A stretch of 40,911 nt of DNA from Alphaproteobacteria bacterium (GCA_009377375.1 WHUE01000032.1:1-40911), one strand, 5' to 3'. Counted from the first letter of the stretch, positions 25,112 to 33,700 are shown. Notes: a model not told the origin generated them from the sequence alone. Translations and numbers: made by a program.

Positions 25112-25237
25112 ATGAAAGCATTCCTCTGGGCGGTCGTTGCCTGCGTCGCGATCAGCGTCGGCGCGGCCTATATGCTGACCGGTCAGGACGCGAACAAGCA
25201 CGCCTCCCGCACCAGCGACAGCGTGCGTCTCGATTAG
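25112..25237 (+). CDS. Small 41-residue protein with N-terminal membrane segment
   Basis: The frame encodes MKAFLWAVVACVAISVGAAY followed by a short polar tail with Lys, Arg, Ser and Asp, ending SVRLD. AGGGAGGG lies eight bases before the ATG, one of the best ribosome sites in the window. A single N-terminal helix makes it a small membrane or secreted protein. It is the only plus-strand gene within the otherwise minus-strand formate dehydrogenase region, lying between DUF6505 and the WD40-cytochrome gene. No function is known. Confidence 0.7.
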   Translation: MKAFLWAVVACVAISVGAAYMLTGQDANKHASRTSDSVRLD

Positions 25238-25251
25238 AAGGGAATGTGCCG

Positions 25252-26562
25252 TCACGGCCTGCCGCCACGTCCGGCGGAGCCGGTCAGCGTGCGCATGTAG
25301 TCGATCAGCCGGCGAAGCTGGTCGTCCTGCGGAATCCGCTGCACCGGCATCTTGGTGCCGGGCAGGAACACGTCCGGCCCCTTGCTGAAAAGCGCGAACA
25401 GCGTCTCGTCATTCCAGGTGAAATCCGCGCCGCGCAGCGTGCGGGAATACTTGTAGCCATCCACCGAACCGGCCTGCCGGCCGAACAGCCCCGCGAAATG
25501 CGGTCCCGACCGCCGCGGCCCGTCGGCGGTCAGCGAATGGCAGTTCGCGCATTTGCGGTAGAGCCGCGCGCCGGGATGGTCGCTTTCCAGCCACGGCTTC
25601 GGCTCGCCGTCCCCCTCGCCGGGAATGCCGATGCGGTCGCCGGTCTCCAGATGCCAGACGCGGATCACCCCGTCGCTGCCGGCGGACAGCCCGAAGCGGC
25701 CGTCATGCGAGAACGCCACCGCCCAGACCGGCTTGACGTGGGTGAGGATGGCCCGGCGCTGCGCCCGCTTCGCCAGGTCCCACAGCACGATGGCGCCGTC
25801 GCTGCCGCCCGAGATCGCGCCCAGCCCGTCGGGCGAGAAGGCGACGCCGGACACCGGCCCTTCATGGCCGCGCAGCGCCGCCAGCTCGGTCAGCGCCGCC
25901 ATATCCCACAGCCGCACGGTCCCGTCGGTCCCGGCGGACAGCACGCGGCTGCCGTCGGGCGAGACCGCGATCTGGGTCACCACCCAGTCATGCCCCTTCA
26001 TCTCGCCGGTCTGCACCCCGTCCCGCGTGCGCCAGACGCGGAGCGCCCCGTCGCGCGCGCCCGCGATCAGCCGACCGTCCCCGGTGAAGCGCAGCGCGGT
26101 GAGGTCCGCCGGATGCTCCAGCGTCCGGAGCGGGCTGCCCGTGCCCGCGTCCCACAGCCGGACCGTCCGGTCCCAGCCGCCGGTGGCGATCAGCGCACCG
26201 TCGGGCGAGAACGCCACCGCCATCACCTTGCCGTCATGGCCCCTGAGCGTGAAGCGCGGTGTCTTCGCGGCCACGTCCCAGACGATCGCCGTGCCGTCGT
26301 CGCTGGCGGTCGCGACCGAAGCGCCGCCGGGCGCGTAGGCGACCGAGTTGATCGGGCCGAAATGCTCGTTCAGCTCCGCGATCTGGCTCTGGTCCGAAAA
26401 ATCCCAGAGCCGCGCGGTATAGTCGAAACTGCCGGACAGCACCCGGTTGCCGTCCGGCGAGATGGCGAGCGCGCGTACCATGCCGCCATGCCCGCTCATA
26501 TCCGCCGCCGCCGGCGCGGCCAGCAGGAAGAGCGGCAGCAGGATGCCGCGCGCGGCCCTCAT
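25252..26562 (-). CDS. WD40 beta-propeller fused to cytochrome c
   Basis: The 436-residue protein has a signal peptide (cleavage near AAA-D, residue 20). Seven WD repeats follow (residues about 24-310), each ending in a WD/WH-type pair such as VRLWD, giving a complete propeller. A class I cytochrome c domain follows with the heme motif C338-A-N-C-H342 and the likely distal ligand M405 (GTKMPVQ). It is periplasmic and probably receives electrons. It starts with an ATGA overlap on the ligase-like gene, so it belongs to the formate dehydrogenase operon. Which partner the propeller binds is unknown. Confidence 0.88.
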   Translation of the reverse strand: MRAARGILLPLFLLAAPAAADMSGHGGMVRALAISPDGNRVLSGSFDYTARLWDFSDQSQIAELNEHFGPINSVAYAPGGASVATASDDGTAIVWDVAAKTPRFTLRGHDGKVMAVAFSPDGALIATGGWDRTVRLWDAGTGSPLRTLEHPADLTALRFTGDGRLIAGARDGALRVWRTRDGVQTGEMKGHDWVVTQIAVSPDGSRVLSAGTDGTVRLWDMAALTELAALRGHEGPVSGVAFSPDGLGAISGGSDGAIVLWDLAKRAQRRAILTHVKPVWAVAFSHDGRFGLSAGSDGVIRVWHLETGDRIGIPGEGDGEPKPWLESDHPGARLYRKCANCHSLTADGPRRSGPHFAGLFGRQAGSVDGYKYSRTLRGADFTWNDETLFALFSKGPDVFLPGTKMPVQRIPQDDQLRRLIDYMRTLTGSAGRGGRP

Positions 26563-27275
26563 CCCGCCAGCGCCCGGTCGAGGGCCACGCGCCGCACCGT
26601 CTTCGGCCCCCTGAGCAGCATCGCGCCGTCGTCGCCGATGCCGTCGAACACGCCGCGCAGCGCGCGGCTTCCGACCGTCACGCGCAGCGTCTCGCCGTGG
26701 GCCGGCGCGTGGCGCAGCCACATGGCACGGACCGGGTCGAACCCGTCCGTCATCCAGCGATTGATCCAGGTCAGCAGATGCCGCGAATAGGCGCCGAGCA
26801 GATCCGCCACCCCGAAATCGGCGCAGCCTTCCGCGCGCAGCGTGGTGCCGAACCCGGCCGGCGGCTTCGAGTCCGGGCTCAATCCCAGCGCCGCCTCGGC
26901 GCGCAGCACCAGCCAGGCGGGCGTCCCGCCCGCCCGCGCGCCCGGCGGGGCGGCCAGCGACAGGCGCGCTGCGGCGGCCAGGTTGACCTCGAGCACGTTG
27001 GGCCAGCGATAGGTGACGTCGGTTCCGGCGGGGACCAGCGCGCCCAGCGCGTCGCCCAGCCCCAGCATGCCGGCATAGAGCACGAGCCGCGCCTCCGCCA
27101 GCGGCGTCTCCGGGGAAAGCACGACCGCGCAGTCGAGAAAGCCGTCGCGCCGCGCCCAGACCAGCGTCGCCGGATCGGCGCCCCGCTTCGCGAGACGGCA
27201 GGCTTCCGCCGCCGCATTCTTCCTGCCGATCGCGACGAGGTGGAAGATCGGCGGCAGTCTGAGGTTTTCGTCCAT
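26559..27275 (-). CDS. Biotin/lipoate ligase-fold protein, probably not a working ligase (DUF4444-type)
   Basis: The 238-residue protein resembles biotin/lipoate ligases in order of strands but lacks the catalytic parts. The GRGRxGRxW loop that holds biotinyl-AMP is replaced by a short ARRDGFLDCA segment. The KWPND motif is TYRWPNVLEVN, with Arg in place of the catalytic Lys. The C-terminal region (RHAPAHGETLRVTVGSRALR, then GVFDGIGDDGAMLL) looks like DUF4444. It overlaps the WD40-cytochrome start by four bases. A binding or scaffold role in formate dehydrogenase maturation is inferred. Confidence 0.7.
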   Translation of the reverse strand: MDENLRLPPIFHLVAIGRKNAAAEACRLAKRGADPATLVWARRDGFLDCAVVLSPETPLAEARLVLYAGMLGLGDALGALVPAGTDVTYRWPNVLEVNLAAAARLSLAAPPGARAGGTPAWLVLRAEAALGLSPDSKPPAGFGTTLRAEGCADFGVADLLGAYSRHLLTWINRWMTDGFDPVRAMWLRHAPAHGETLRVTVGSRALRGVFDGIGDDGAMLLRGPKTVRRVALDRALAG

Positions 27276-27319
27276 GATCCGTCGCGGGCCGCCACGCCGG
27301 GCCCGCGTCCTGCCCGTGT

Positions 27320-27703
27320 CTACCGCGTCCCGCGCGGCGACGGGCGCATGGTGTCGGTCGGCTCCGGCGTCGATGTCCGGCTGCCGCCGCCCGAACCATC
27401 ATAGCCGCTGGCGCGGTCGCGGAAAGCCGGAATCAGGTCGCCGGTCTCGGCGTCGACGGCGAGCCGGTTCACCTGGAACGCCTCGTTGAAGTCGCCGCCG
27501 GGGTTCATCACCGTGACGATGAAGGCCGCGCGACCGTCGACCTCGCCTTCCCGGACGTTCAGCACCCGCACCCCGAGCGTCCTGGCGACATGATCGCGCA
27601 CCTGCTCCCCCGTCATCGCGGCCAGCGCGCCGGATTGCGGCCAGGCCAGAGCCGCGCCGAGCGCCGCCGCCAGCATCAGGCGGGCGCCGGGGCGCTCAGC
27701 CAT
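27320..27703 (-). CDS. PepSY-like exported protein
   Basis: The 127-residue protein has a signal peptide (residues 1-28, ending ALAA) and a small domain with NVREGEVDGRAAFIVTVMNP and VNRLAVDAETGDLIPAFRDR, a pattern like the PepSY fold of the form V-x-x-D-x-x-T-G-x-x. The tail is flexible (GGGSRTSTPEP). It overlaps the cytochrome b gene upstream by eight bases. A periplasmic inhibitor or assembly role is possible for PepSY-like proteins, but nothing here proves it. Confidence 0.65.
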   Translation of the reverse strand: MAERPGARLMLAAALGAALAWPQSGALAAMTGEQVRDHVARTLGVRVLNVREGEVDGRAAFIVTVMNPGGDFNEAFQVNRLAVDAETGDLIPAFRDRASGYDGSGGGSRTSTPEPTDTMRPSPRGTR

Positions 27704-28808
27704 CTGATTTTCGCGCGCCGGCGCCGTCCGCGCCTACCTCCTGCACCCAGACCGAGTGATGCTCCTTCGCCCAGTTCTCGTCGACATAGCCGTTGCCCAT
27801 CGCGTCGAACGCCCCTTCCATGCCGATCCAGCCGATATAGATATGCGCCAGGATCACCGCGATCATCACCAGCGACAGCACCGTGTGCCAGAGCTGGGTG
27901 AGCTGCATCTCCTTCATCGGGGTGATCTGCGCCGGCAGGTCGAAGCCGATGGCGTTCAGCGCCGTGAAGGTGCCCTGGAACGGCGCGAAGGTGAACGGGT
28001 AGAGCAGGCACAGCCCGGAGAAGCTGAGCGACGCGCCGGTCAGCACCACCAGCCAGAAGATCACCTTCTGACCGGCATTGAACCGGCGCGCCGGCGGATG
28101 CGTGCCCTTCGTGAACAGCCCGCCGCCCTTCTTCATCCATTCCCAGTCGTAGCGGTTGGGGACGTTGTCGCGCACCCACAGGATCAGGATCAGCACGAGC
28201 CCGACCATGAAGGCGAATCCCATGAAGTTGTGCGCGTACTTGCCCCACTGGGTGACGGCCGAGAATGCCTCCGCCCCGATCACAGGTCTGATGACGTAGC
28301 GGCCGTACAGCATGTTGAGGCCGGTCAGGCCGAGCACGATGAAGCTGGTCGCCGTGAGCCAGTGCGAGAAACGCTCGATGTTGTTGAACCGCTCGATCAG
28401 CCGGCCGGAGAAGCCGTGCTCAACGCGAATGCGCCCGCGCAGGACGAAGAACAGCGCCAGCAGCACCAGCGTGCCGCCGAGCAGCCAGACGCCGAAAGCC
28501 GAGACCGGGCCGTTGCGGATGGCGCGCCAATTCTCGCCTTCCGACTGGATCATCACCCCGGCCTGCCGGTCGGGCAGCGTGACCTGCCCCCGCTGTCCCT
28601 GCCGGATCGCCCGCCACATCTCCGCCGAGTTGCTGCCGGTCACGGCGTCCGGCCGGGTCGCGCGGTCGGTATCGGGCGGGCGGACGTCCTGCGCCGCCGC
28701 GACGCCCGGATCGAATCCGGGCGCGGCGCCGCCGATGCCGGCCAGCGCGACCGCGATTCCCAGCACCAGCGCGCGGAGACAGGGCCCAATCCTGCGACGG
28801 TTTTTCAT
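27696..28808 (-). CDS. Formate dehydrogenase cytochrome b (gamma) subunit
   Basis: The 370-residue protein starts with a signal or first helix, then has a periplasmic stretch of about 80 residues and four C-terminal membrane helices, with conserved His residues (for example in ERFSHWLTATSFIVLGLTG and the run around HNFMGFAFM) that bind two b hemes. This is the FdnI/FdoI-type quinone-linked subunit, moving electrons from FdhB into the membrane. The start at 28808 was chosen because GGGGAGGG precedes it; an ATG at 28829 overlaps the upstream stop. The N-terminal extra domain is a feature of the alphaproteobacterial type. Confidence 0.9.
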   Translation of the reverse strand: MKNRRRIGPCLRALVLGIAVALAGIGGAAPGFDPGVAAAQDVRPPDTDRATRPDAVTGSNSAEMWRAIRQGQRGQVTLPDRQAGVMIQSEGENWRAIRNGPVSAFGVWLLGGTLVLLALFFVLRGRIRVEHGFSGRLIERFNNIERFSHWLTATSFIVLGLTGLNMLYGRYVIRPVIGAEAFSAVTQWGKYAHNFMGFAFMVGLVLILILWVRDNVPNRYDWEWMKKGGGLFTKGTHPPARRFNAGQKVIFWLVVLTGASLSFSGLCLLYPFTFAPFQGTFTALNAIGFDLPAQITPMKEMQLTQLWHTVLSLVMIAVILAHIYIGWIGMEGAFDAMGNGYVDENWAKEHHSVWVQEVGADGAGARKSDG

Positions 28809-28825
28809 TACGCCCTCCCCGGCGG

Positions 28826-29137
28826 TCATTTCGGGCTCTGGCCCTGGCTGCGTTCGCGCACCGCCTCCGGCGCGGCGGGCGGGCGGACATCACCGCCGGA
28901 GACCGCGGGCTGCCGGGCGGCGGGGCCATGGTCGACGCCGCCGAGACCGCCCTGGTGACGCATGCGCTCCTTCAGCGACTCCCGCGCCTCGGCGGTCAGC
29001 GGCTGGTCAGGTTTGCCGGCATATTCGCCCTTGTTGAAACGGAGCACGCGGTCCTGCTCTTCTTCGCGGCAGGCGCCCAGCGTCATTGCGGCGACGAGGG
29101 CGCAGCCGAGAAGTCCGATCGATTTTCCTGCGTTCAT
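28826..29137 (-). CDS. Small lipoprotein of the formate dehydrogenase operon
   Basis: The 103-residue protein has a lipoprotein signal peptide ending LGAC, with the lipid-modified Cys at about residue 23. The mature part is short, charged and proline-rich (RVLRFNKGEYAGKPDQPLTA, then a flexible GGDVRPPAAPEAV). AGGGGAACC precedes the ATG. Similar small lipoproteins accompany formate dehydrogenase cytochromes in alphaproteobacteria. Role unknown, possibly assembly or stability of the membrane complex. Confidence 0.75.
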   Translation of the reverse strand: MNAGKSIGLLGCALVAAMTLGACREEEQDRVLRFNKGEYAGKPDQPLTAEARESLKERMRHQGGLGGVDHGPAARQPAVSGGDVRPPAAPEAVRERSQGQSPK

Positions 29138-29226
29138 GGTTCCCCTGACACGACGGAAGAATGCCCGCCATCCCCTGATAATAAGGCGCCGGGCACAGCG
29201 ACGTTCGCCGGCCGGGCGGGGCAGGC

Positions 29227-29262
29227 GCGGTGCGACGGGGGAGCGCCCCCGCCGCGCACCGC
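29227..29262. other. Strong intercistronic hairpin after fdhB
   Basis: GCGGTGCG and CGCACCGC pair at the base and CGGGGG with CCCCCG at the top, around a 4-base loop, with a small internal bulge. No T-tract follows on either strand. It lies between the fdhA-fdhB pair and the lipoprotein-cytochrome b genes and could stabilise or attenuate the mRNA so that catalytic subunits are made in excess. Confidence 0.5.
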
Positions 29263-29278
29263 CGCGCGAGCCCCCGGG

Positions 29279-29878
29279 TTACGTCCGCCCGCCCTTGACC
29301 TGGTAAGCCGTGCCCCAACCCCAGGCGCCGGACCCGAAGCCGCGGGCGACGACGCGCTCGCGGTAGATGTCGGACACCTGGTCGCTGTCGCCGGCGAGCA
29401 GCGCCTTGGTCGAGCACATCTCCGCGCAGAGCGGCAGCTTGCCCTCGGCCAGGCGGTTGCGGCCGTATTTCTGGAACTCCGCGTTGGAATGGTTCTCTTC
29501 CGGCCCGCCGTTGCAGAAGGTGCACTTGTCCATCTTGCCGCGGCTGCCGAAATTGCCGGCCTGCGGATATTGCGGCGCACCGAACGGACAGGCGAACAGG
29601 CAGTAGCCGCAGCCGATGCACACGTCCTTCGAATGCAGAACCACTCCGTCCTGGGTCTGGTAGAACGCATCCACCGGGCAGACCGCCATGCAGGGTGGGT
29701 CCGAACAGTGCATGCAGGCGACCGAGATCGAACGCTCGCCGGGCTTGCCGTCATTGATGGTGACGACCCGGCGGCGGTTGATCCCCCACGGAACCTCGTG
29801 CTCGTTCTTGCACGCGGTGACGCAGGCATTGCACTCGATGCAGCGCTCGGCGTCGACGAGGAATTTCATTCTTGCCAT
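29279..29878 (-). CDS. fdhB: Formate dehydrogenase iron-sulfur (beta) subunit
   Basis: The 199-residue protein has sixteen Cys in four clusters: C13-C16-C19-C23, C55-C58-C63-C67, C87-C90-C93-C97, and C119-C122-C151-C155. This is the four-[4Fe-4S] FdnH-type wire linking the catalytic subunit to the cytochrome b. It lacks the C-terminal membrane helix of E. coli FdnH, a common alphaproteobacterial (FDH3) trait. AAGGAGGG lies before the ATG. fdhA lies 13 bases upstream. Confidence 0.95.
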   Translation of the reverse strand: MARMKFLVDAERCIECNACVTACKNEHEVPWGINRRRVVTINDGKPGERSISVACMHCSDPPCMAVCPVDAFYQTQDGVVLHSKDVCIGCGYCLFACPFGAPQYPQAGNFGSRGKMDKCTFCNGGPEENHSNAEFQKYGRNRLAEGKLPLCAEMCSTKALLAGDSDQVSDIYRERVVARGFGSGAWGWGTAYQVKGGRT

Positions 29879-29891
29879 CGGTCAGCCCTCC

Positions 29892-32765
29892 TTACGCGGC
29901 CTTGACGCGGCACAGCGAGACCTTCGTCTCCTGCATCTGCGTCACGATGTCGTAGCCATAGGTGAAGGCGGAGTTCGCCGATTCGCCCAGCACATAGGGA
30001 TCGGCGCCCTTGGGGTACTTGTCGCGCAGCGACTCGCCTTCCCAATGGCCGCCGAAATGGAACGGCATGAACACCACGCCGCGCCCCACCCGTTCCGTCA
30101 CGAGCGCCTTGAGCTTCAGCTTCGCGCCCGAGGGGCTTTCCAGCCACATGCTGGCGCCGTTGCGGATGCCCGCGTTGTTGGCGTCGAACGGGTTGATCTC
30201 GCAGAACATGTCCTGCTGCAGCTCGGCGAGCCACGGGTTGGACCGGCTTTCGTCGCCGCCGCCCTCGTACTCGACCAGCCGGCCCGAGGTCATGATGATC
30301 GGGAAGTCCTGCGAGACGTCCTTGTCCTGGATCGACTTGTAGAGCACCGGCAGGCGGTGCTTCCTTGTGTCGGCATAGGTCGGGTAGTCCTTCACCAGGT
30401 CGCGCCGCGCCGTATAGAGCGGCTCGCGGTGCAGCGGCACCGGATCGGGGAAGTTCCACACCACGGTGCGCGCCTTGGCGTTGCCGTAGGGCGCGCAACC
30501 GTGCTTGATGGCGACGCGCTGGATGCCGCCCGACAGGTCGGTCTTCCAGTTGGTCTTGTCGCCCGCCACCTTCCCGATCGACGCCTTTTCCTCGGCGGTC
30601 AGGTCGCTGTCCCAGCCGAGCTTCTTCAACATCGCCATGGTGAACTCGGGATAGCCGTCCTTGAGCTCGGAGCCGACCGGATAGGAACCCTCGGCCAGCA
30701 TGTTCTGGCCGTCGCGCTCCACCCCGAACCGGGCGCGGAACCCCATGCCGCCATCGGTCACGGCCTTGGAGGTGTCGTAGAGCACCGGGCTGCCCGGATG
30801 CTTCATCTCCGGCGTGCCCCATGACGGCCAGGGCAGGCCGTAATAGTCGCCGTCGGCCGGGCCGCCGTTGGCGCGCAGCGTGGTCTTGTCGAACGTCCCC
30901 ATGTTCTGCATGTGAAGCCGCAGCCGTTCCGGCGACTGGCCGGTATAGCCGACGGTCCACATGCCGCGGTTGAATTCGCGGGTCATATCCTCGATCAGGG
31001 GCTCCTCGCCGTTCATCTTGATGTTCTTGAACATCTCCTTGTCGAAGCCGAACTTCCTGGCGAACTTCGCCAGGATCGTGTGGTCCGGCAGCGACTCGAA
31101 GACCGGCTCGACCACCTTCTCGCGCCACTGCAGCGAACGGTTGGACGCGGTGACGGAGCCATAGGTCTCGAACTGCGTCGCCGCCGGCAGCAGGTAGACG
31201 CCGTCCTTGCGGTCGTGCATCACCGCGGTCAGCGTCGGGTAAGGATCGATCACGACCAGCAGGTCGAGCTTCTCCATCGCCTTCTTCATCTCGGGCAGGC
31301 GCGTCTGCGAGTTCGGCGCGTGGCCGCAGAACACCATGGCGCGGACGTGGTCCGGCTGGTCCAGCTTGGCCTTCTCCTCGGTCACGCCGTCATACCAGCG
31401 CGACACCGGGATGCCCGCCGATTCCATCAGCTTCTGCGAGGCGAACCGGCCCTTCAGGTACTCGTAGTCGACGTCCCACACGCGGGCCCAGTGCTGCCAC
31501 GCCCCCGCCGTCAGGCCGTAATAGCCCGGCAGCGAATCCATCAGCACGCCGAGATCGGTCGCGCCCTGCACGTTGTCGTGGCCGCGGAAGATGTTGGCCC
31601 CGCCGCCCGGCACGCCGATATTGCCGAGCGCCAGCTGCAGCACGCAGTAGGCCCGGGTGTTGTTGTTGCCGTTCGTGTGCTGGGTGCCGCCCATGCACCA
31701 GACCAGCGTGCCCGGACGGTTATTGGCGAGGGTGCGGGCGACGCGCTTGAGCTGCGCGCCCGGCACGCCGGTGACACGCTCGGTCTCCTCCGGCGTCCAC
31801 TTCTTCACCTCGGCGCGGATCTCGCCCATGCCCCAGACGCGCTGGCGGATATATTCCTTGTCCTCCCAGCCGTTCTCGAAGATGTGCCACAGGATGCCCC
31901 AGATCAGCGCGACATCGGTGCCCGGGCGGAAGCGGACATATTCGTCGGCATGGGCCGCGGTGCGGGTGAAGCGCGGATCGCAGACGATCAGCGGCGCGTT
32001 GTTCTGCTCTTTGGCCTTCAGGATGTGCAGCAGCGACACCGGATGCGCCTCGGCCGGGTTCGATCCGATCAGGATCATGGCCTTGGAGTTGTGCATGTCG
32101 TTGTAGCTGTTGGTCATCGCGCCGTAGCCCCACGTGTTGGCCACGCCGGCGACGGTGGTGGAATGACAGATGCGCGCCTGGTGATCGACGTTGTTGGATC
32201 CCCAGAAGGCGGCGAACTTGCGGAACAGGTAGGACTGCTCGTTGCTGTGCTTGGCCGAGCCGAGCCAGTAGACCGAGTCGGGGCCGGACGACTTGCGGAT
32301 GTCCAGCATCTTGTCGCCGATCTCGTCGATCGCGACGTCCCATGACACCCGCTGCCACTTGCCGCCCGACAGCTTCATCGGGTAGCGCAGCCGGCGTTCG
32401 CCATGGGCGTGCTCGCGCACGCTGGCGCCCTTGGCGCAGTGCGCGCCGAGATTGAACGGGCTGTCGAAGGAGGGCTCCTGCCCGACCCAGACGCCGCCCT
32501 CGACCTCGGCGGTCACGGCGCAGCCGACCGAACAATGGGTGCAGACTGAGACGATCTTCTTCATCTCCTTGGCGGCCGTCTGCGCCTGCGCGTCGGCCTT
32601 CCCGACCATGCCGAAATTGAGCGCCGACGCGGCGGCGATGCCGCCCGCAGCCAGTCCCGAGCCCTTCAGGAACGCCCGACGGTCGACCGCCCCGCCGACC
32701 GATCCGGCAAGGGCCTTCGACAAACGGGGGATCGTCGCCGTTCCGCTGGTCTTTTTCCTGAGCAT
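29892..32765 (-). CDS. fdhA: Formate dehydrogenase catalytic (alpha) subunit, Cys-type
   Basis: The 957-residue molybdopterin oxidoreductase begins with a Tat signal (DRRAFLKGSG, RR at 29-30), so the folded enzyme is exported. An N-terminal [4Fe-4S] site uses C75, C78, C82 and C110. The catalytic residue is C200 in QARICHSTTV, with H201 next to it; Cys stands where selenoproteins have UGA-coded Sec. Residues AKGASVREH and SNPAEAHPVSLLH are typical for the family. It probably oxidises formate to CO2 in the periplasm. The metal may be W or Mo, with W suggested by tupBCA. GGAGG before the ATG marks the start. Confidence 0.96.
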   Translation of the reverse strand: MLRKKTSGTATIPRLSKALAGSVGGAVDRRAFLKGSGLAAGGIAAASALNFGMVGKADAQAQTAAKEMKKIVSVCTHCSVGCAVTAEVEGGVWVGQEPSFDSPFNLGAHCAKGASVREHAHGERRLRYPMKLSGGKWQRVSWDVAIDEIGDKMLDIRKSSGPDSVYWLGSAKHSNEQSYLFRKFAAFWGSNNVDHQARICHSTTVAGVANTWGYGAMTNSYNDMHNSKAMILIGSNPAEAHPVSLLHILKAKEQNNAPLIVCDPRFTRTAAHADEYVRFRPGTDVALIWGILWHIFENGWEDKEYIRQRVWGMGEIRAEVKKWTPEETERVTGVPGAQLKRVARTLANNRPGTLVWCMGGTQHTNGNNNTRAYCVLQLALGNIGVPGGGANIFRGHDNVQGATDLGVLMDSLPGYYGLTAGAWQHWARVWDVDYEYLKGRFASQKLMESAGIPVSRWYDGVTEEKAKLDQPDHVRAMVFCGHAPNSQTRLPEMKKAMEKLDLLVVIDPYPTLTAVMHDRKDGVYLLPAATQFETYGSVTASNRSLQWREKVVEPVFESLPDHTILAKFARKFGFDKEMFKNIKMNGEEPLIEDMTREFNRGMWTVGYTGQSPERLRLHMQNMGTFDKTTLRANGGPADGDYYGLPWPSWGTPEMKHPGSPVLYDTSKAVTDGGMGFRARFGVERDGQNMLAEGSYPVGSELKDGYPEFTMAMLKKLGWDSDLTAEEKASIGKVAGDKTNWKTDLSGGIQRVAIKHGCAPYGNAKARTVVWNFPDPVPLHREPLYTARRDLVKDYPTYADTRKHRLPVLYKSIQDKDVSQDFPIIMTSGRLVEYEGGGDESRSNPWLAELQQDMFCEINPFDANNAGIRNGASMWLESPSGAKLKLKALVTERVGRGVVFMPFHFGGHWEGESLRDKYPKGADPYVLGESANSAFTYGYDIVTQMQETKVSLCRVKAA

Positions 32766-32811
32766 GGGAGTCCTCCTCTACCTGTCCGATCGCGCGCGCG
32801 CCGTCCGGTTC

Positions 32812-33015
32812 CTAGAACCGGGACAGGCGGTAGGCGGTCCTGACGTGATCCGTTTCCCGGTAAGCGCCCTCCTCGGGCTTGCCCTTCGGCGCTGCTTCGG
32901 CCGCGGCCTCGCGGCCGAGCCCGGCGGCCACAACGCCCGCGGCGCCGACTCCGGCGCCCGCCCTCGTGAAGAAGGCGCGGCGGTCCGGCGATTTCAGGGT
33001 CCTGTCGTCACTCAT
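32812..33015 (-). CDS. Tat-signal mini-protein of the formate dehydrogenase cluster (FdhX-type)
   Basis: The 67-residue protein has the Tat motif SPDRRAFFTRAGAGVGAAG and then a short tail ending AYRLSRF. This corresponds to the formate dehydrogenase region TAT-target family (TIGR02811-type), often just upstream of fdhA. GAGG lies six bases before the ATG. It may be exported with the complex or serve as a decoy for the export machinery; its function is not known. It lies between fdhA and the chaperone gene, all in the same orientation. Confidence 0.85.
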   Translation of the reverse strand: MSDDRTLKSPDRRAFFTRAGAGVGAAGVVAAGLGREAAAEAAPKGKPEEGAYRETDHVRTAYRLSRF

Positions 33016-33052
33016 GTCACACCTCGTCTCTGGCAGGCGTTGGCACGCGGCT

Positions 33053-33700
33053 CTAGGCCGCCATCTCGAAAGACTGCGCTTCGATACGCATGAAAAGCCG
33101 GCCGATCGTTCCCACCCGCCGGTAGAACGCGGCGCTTTCCGCAGTCTCCAGATCCTGGAACAGACGCCCGGCCCAGGGGGCGATATGGGCGTCGAAGAAG
33201 GCGCGCTGCGCGGCGAGCCCGACCGGCCGGCCCAGCGCGCCGGTGATCAGCGCGCACATGGTCTCGCACAGCGCGGCGATATGGTCCTCCGGTTCGGCCA
33301 CGCCCTCGGCGCGGGCGATCCCCAGATCAGCCATCGCCGCGCGGACCGCGGCCAGCGGCTTTTCGTACATGAAGCCTGTGAGATAGTAGGAGCCGTACGG
33401 CCTGATCTCGGATTCGCCGACGCCGATGAACAGCGTCTCGAATTCCTCCGTCACGGCCTCCGGATCGGCCGCACGGGCGGCCTCGGCGAGAGCGCCGAGC
33501 GCCTGTCCCATATCCGTCTCGTCGGAGGCCAGCGCAGCAAGCTGACGGAGCGTCCCCATGTCCGGCTCCCGCCGCAGCAACACGGCGAGCAGCGCATACG
33601 CGTTCGCTCTCAGCTCATCCTCGGGGGCGATCTCCCGATCCGTCCCTTCGTCCTGGTCTCCCGCATCGCGATCTTCGCGCACGGTCTCTCCACCCGACAT
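33053..33700 (-). CDS. TorD-family chaperone for formate dehydrogenase
   Basis: The 215-residue protein belongs to the TorD/DmsD helical chaperone family that binds Tat signals of molybdenum enzymes and guards cofactor loading. The conserved helix pattern includes EFETLFIGVGESEIRPYGSYYLTGFMYE and the C-terminal HIAPWAGRLFQDLETAESA, followed by FYRRVGTIGRLFM. It is the first gene of the fdhX-fdhA-fdhB run. An in-frame GTG six codons downstream lies close after GGAGAG and is an alternative start. The long gap upstream should carry the operon promoter. Confidence 0.9.
   Translation of the reverse strand: MSGGETVREDRDAGDQDEGTDREIAPEDELRANAYALLAVLLRREPDMGTLRQLAALASDETDMGQALGALAEAARAADPEAVTEEFETLFIGVGESEIRPYGSYYLTGFMYEKPLAAVRAAMADLGIARAEGVAEPEDHIAALCETMCALITGALGRPVGLAAQRAFFDAHIAPWAGRLFQDLETAESAAFYRRVGTIGRLFMRIEAQSFEMAA

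Noticed and set aside
29892..32765. Possible selenocysteine (in-frame UGA) in fdhA
   Set aside because: The catalytic position is a plain Cys codon at C200 and the whole frame is open, so no selenocysteine insertion is required.
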